Shown here in pieces: positions 22,666 to 23,234 of a stretch of 23,234 bases of DNA (positions within the stretch are counted from its first letter, which is position 1; the number at the start of each line of letters is the position of its first letter). The notes under the pieces are model-generated. The model saw only the letters and a program-made list of their open reading frames with translations. It was not told the origin of the DNA and ran no database searches. A program made the position numbers and the translations under genes. The DNA is from a virus. Location of the stretch: the IMG/VR virus record IMGVR_UViG_3300025120_000584, positions 1 to 23,234 of that record. The stretch is one strand, 5' to 3'.

Positions 22666-23223
22666 TTACTTATCCTCATTATAAAGGTTATCAAATACTC
22701 TATTTACATCCAGTGTATAGTCTAAATCGCTTTTTGAATAGTGTATATGTTGTGAAGGTCTAAAATCAGGTGCGCCTTGTCCAGTTTCAAACCAAGCAGG
22801 ATGTGTTACTCGAACACGATTATTAGGGAGTGCAACAACGTTGCCTGTCCATTTACCTGCATCTAGTAGTTGCATGACATGACTTTGCTTATGTTGTGCA
22901 GGGTCGTCAGCTATTTCGTTTTCTGAATAGTCAACGGTAAACAAGTATTTTGCAGGATACATATCACCGTCTATTTTAGCTAACCAAGGGCATGGTGTAG
23001 CTCTGTCAAGAACATACACAGCGTGTGTATGGGATGAACAATCCCAAGGTTGTGCATCGTGTACTTCCATAGGTTCAGGCCACTCTTCAAGTGGTTCATC
23101 TGCAACCAATGCAGTTATAGGCATTCTAGCCCACATTGCACCGCCATGTACGTTTTCATCGCCCTCATCATCAGCTTCGCAACCTGTAAAGATGATTTGA
23201 AAGCTTAAACATCTGTTTGGCAT
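22666..23223 (-). CDS. Conserved phage protein of unknown function, 185 aa (start near window edge)
   Basis: The ATG at 23223 is the only start in the window, and no stop precedes it in the remaining 11 bases, so a longer N-terminus beyond the edge cannot be excluded; I see no ribosome site in those bases. Features: HGGAMWARMPITALVADEPL (26-45), AQPWDCSSHTHAVYVLDRAT (57-76), IDGDMYPAKYLFTVDYSEN (83-101), then QHKQSHVMQLLDAGKWTGN (108-126) and ALPNNRVRVTHPAWF. These conserved-looking blocks with many Trp, Pro and His suggest a globular beta-rich virion or assembly protein of a type found beside head genes in marine phages. Not identified further. Confidence 0.75.
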   Translation of the reverse strand: MPNRCLSFQIIFTGCEADDEGDENVHGGAMWARMPITALVADEPLEEWPEPMEVHDAQPWDCSSHTHAVYVLDRATPCPWLAKIDGDMYPAKYLFTVDYSENEIADDPAQHKQSHVMQLLDAGKWTGNVVALPNNRVRVTHPAWFETGQGAPDFRPSQHIHYSKSDLDYTLDVNRVFDNLYNEDK

Positions 23224-23234
23224 AGTTGTTACGG

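Overview
The window is a section of the late (virion and lysis) region of a tailed phage. Its gene families are typical of uncultured marine podoviruses: a gp4/SU10-type adaptor, a P22 gp10-like tail hub, several stacked fibre genes, a GTA-type 3TM holin, a GH19 endolysin, and a terminal block of very large proteins rich in Ala, Gln and Gly that looks like an internal-virion or DNA-ejection module. The likely host is a marine Gram-negative bacterium, but nothing in the window identifies it. Terminase, portal, major capsid and replication genes are not present and presumably lie beyond the ends.

All 24 genes that I accept are on the minus strand, so transcription runs from right (23.2 kb) to left (1). 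Packing is extremely tight. Many junctions are ATGA or TAATG overlaps, and the largest gap is 52 bp (9644-9695). The long plus-strand ORFs are shadows of minus-strand genes. No tRNA, CRISPR array, IS element, integrase or attachment site is visible.

Order in the direction of transcription: (1) 23223-21064 holds small head-proximal genes, including the adaptor and a putative virion-decoration protein. (2) 21037-15162 holds four consecutive fibre or adhesin genes, each built from a different repeat: ~100-residue shaft repeats, eleven exact 22-residue repeats, TSTAAELN repeats, and four ~100-residue YTGNG modules. (3) 15134-14640 is a tail-fibre assembly chaperone-like gene, followed by the tail hub (14611-12692). 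(4) 12692-11375 holds three small or disordered proteins, one of them a zinc ribbon. (5) 11375-9696 is a lysis cassette of four small membrane proteins and the GH19 endolysin. (6) 9643-1 is a block of five genes: a Gly-rich protein, a GNAT-like 137-aa protein, a 514-aa hendecad coiled-coil protein, a 794-aa protein, and a giant protein that runs off the left edge after at least 1404 codons and carries an HEMTH metallopeptidase motif.

The most interesting part is region 6. Its small-GNAT / medium / ~750-800 aa / giant gene order parallels T7 genes 13-14-15-16 (core and ejection proteins), although the sequences look unrelated and the giant protein carries a metalloprotease-like site. If correct, this is a divergent ejectosome.
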